Shown: positions 30,834 to 31,589 of the stretch, in pieces
Layout: every line of letters starts with the position of its first letter
How positions within the stretch are numbered: position 1 is the first letter of the stretch
Source of the DNA: an uncultured Lachnospiraceae bacterium
Lineage (GTDB): Bacteria > Bacillota > Clostridia > Lachnospirales > Lachnospiraceae
DNA length: 31,589 nt
Assembly: GCA_910578175.1 (NCBI GenBank)
Contig: CAJTPF010000001.1
Location: forward strand, 1 to 31,589
Reading direction: 5' to 3'
Position numbers and translations under genes: made by a program
Notes under the pieces: model-generated
What the model was told of the DNA's origin: nothing
What the model saw: the letters and a program-made list of their open reading frames with translations, nothing else
The model's database searches: none

Positions 30834-31589
30834 ATGAAGGCGAAAAAAATAATAACTTATTCGGCTTTAGAGCGGCAGAGACATGGGATCAAAGGTGCGG
30901 GAACATATGTAGGAATATTTCTGTTTATGTTCCCGTTTATTTCCATTTTGCTGGCTCTTTTTTCGTGTTTTATATACCATCTGTCCGGTTCCGTGTATTC
31001 TGCGTTGTTTACGGCAGGAACCGTGTTGCTGACCGTTTGGTTTCTCGGGGCGGAGATCCGCTGGCTTTGGGAGATCATGACCGTTTATGTGGCGGGGGAA
31101 GACGGCACTCTGTACCGGTTACACATTTCCGTTTTCTGGTATAAGATAAAAAATAGTACGAACCTGCTGAATCCCTTGAATACAGCCGGCGGGAAATGGC
31201 TGCAGCTTTTTTATATGATCCGGAATATAAAACCGGCATTGGAAGGAGCTGGCGACATCGGTTTTGATGAACTGATCCGGATGGGACGTCTGACCGGGAT
31301 TACCGGAATCACAGAAGTGGAAAACAGGAAAAAGTCTTTGGTCATTTCAGCCGATATAGAGGATCAAAAAGGAATCCGGAGAAGAAGGATCCGGATCCGT
31401 AAAGTCTATGAGCATATCGATGCCCTGCAGGAATATGCCACTATTTATAAAAACAGGGGAAAAGAGGCGGCGGAAGCATACGATTTCAGATATAAAAATG
31501 AAGCTTCTGCCTATATCGTCGGAATACCCACGCCGGTTCAGAAGTTAAAACGTTTTTTTGCTGTGTGGACAGGTATCCTGTTGTGGCTT
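30834..31589 (+). CDS. Membrane protein of unknown function, 3' end outside window
   Basis: The frame is open for 252 codons to the window edge. The start is KAKKIITYSALERQRHG, then TM1 (about 25-49, VGIFLFMFPFISILLALFS), TM2 (about 53-72), a long soluble part (80-238) rich in Arg/Lys (IRRRRIRIRK), and a third hydrophobic segment starting near 240 (FFAVWTGILLWL). I do not recognise a family. By the positive-inside rule the basic soluble part is probably cytoplasmic. The SD AAAGGAG is 13 bases before the ATG, longer than ideal. It is likely cotranscribed with lepB; what the missing C-terminus holds could change the picture. Confidence 0.7.
   Translation, partial: MKAKKIITYSALERQRHGIKGAGTYVGIFLFMFPFISILLALFSCFIYHLSGSVYSALFTAGTVLLTVWFLGAEIRWLWEIMTVYVAGEDGTLYRLHISVFWYKIKNSTNLLNPLNTAGGKWLQLFYMIRNIKPALEGAGDIGFDELIRMGRLTGITGITEVENRKKSLVISADIEDQKGIRRRRIRIRKVYEHIDALQEYATIYKNRGKEAAEAYDFRYKNEASAYIVGIPTPVQKLKRFFAVWTGILLWL

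Noticed and set aside
1..31589. CRISPR arrays, tRNA or rRNA genes, transposases, prophage genes
   Set aside because: I saw no regularly spaced repeats, no cloverleaf-like runs with conserved TTCGA arms, and no transposase or integrase among the reading frames.

Overview
The window reads as a chromosomal segment of a spore-forming, low-to-medium GC Clostridia member, most likely Lachnospiraceae. The grounds are strong AGGAGG-type ribosome sites, the uvrC-hprK-murB-rapZ-whiA order typical of Firmicutes, an alpha/beta-type spore protein, a SleB-type cell-wall hydrolase, a MecA adaptor, a two-gene SufC/SufB-like Fe-S system, a giant 2-hydroxyacyl-CoA dehydratase activase, and a small K/A/T-rich protein of a kind I associate with Lachnospiraceae. 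No rRNA, tRNA, CRISPR or transposase is visible.

Layout. 1-1689: the 3' part of an A/T-rich accessory gene, a STAND/AAA-like ATPase with an unrecognised C-terminal region. It is split into two reading frames by a -1 shift, and a canonical slippery heptamer lies at the shift. 1690-1930: a long perfect hairpin. 1931-3538 (-): pyrG. 3710-7645 (+): ftsH and uvrC, with ftsH behind a structured leader that lacks a clear SD. 7646-12778 (+): hprK, ROK glucokinase, murB, rapZ, whiA and a Crh-like HPr, closed by a strong terminator. 12827-18251 (+): dnaE, pfkA and a SpoU-type RNA methyltransferase. 18274-18708 (-): small basic-tailed protein. The only stretch over 300 bases without a gene is 18709-19022, which holds two divergent promoters and a perfect 11-bp inverted repeat. 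19023-20617 (+): cell-wall hydrolase and SspF-like spore protein. 20650-22432 (+): sufC and sufB-like. 22603-26808 (+): 1401-residue activase. 26913-27668 (+): mecA. 27817-28707 (-): degV, behind a 19-bp perfect palindrome. 28913-31589 (+): a small conserved-looking protein, an Mrp/Nbp35 ATPase, signal peptidase I and the start of a membrane protein.

How the genes fit together. The middle block links sugar flux to cell-wall growth: glucokinase and phosphofructokinase handle glucose, HprK senses glycolytic state and phosphorylates a serine of HPr/Crh, MurB makes wall precursor, and RapZ and WhiA tie metabolism to envelope and division. The HPr paralogue keeps Ser46 but has Glu at position 15 instead of the PTS histidine, so by inference it is a regulator and not a sugar-phosphotransfer carrier. 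The right part holds Fe-S biogenesis and use (SufC/B-like, Mrp, activase), proteolysis and secretion (MecA, LepB), and sporulation or germination functions.

The best candidates for something new are the frameshifted ATPase gene at the left edge (its N-terminal part is outside the window), the Glu15 Crh-like protein in its rapZ-whiA context, the ftsH leader, and the orphan activase fusion.
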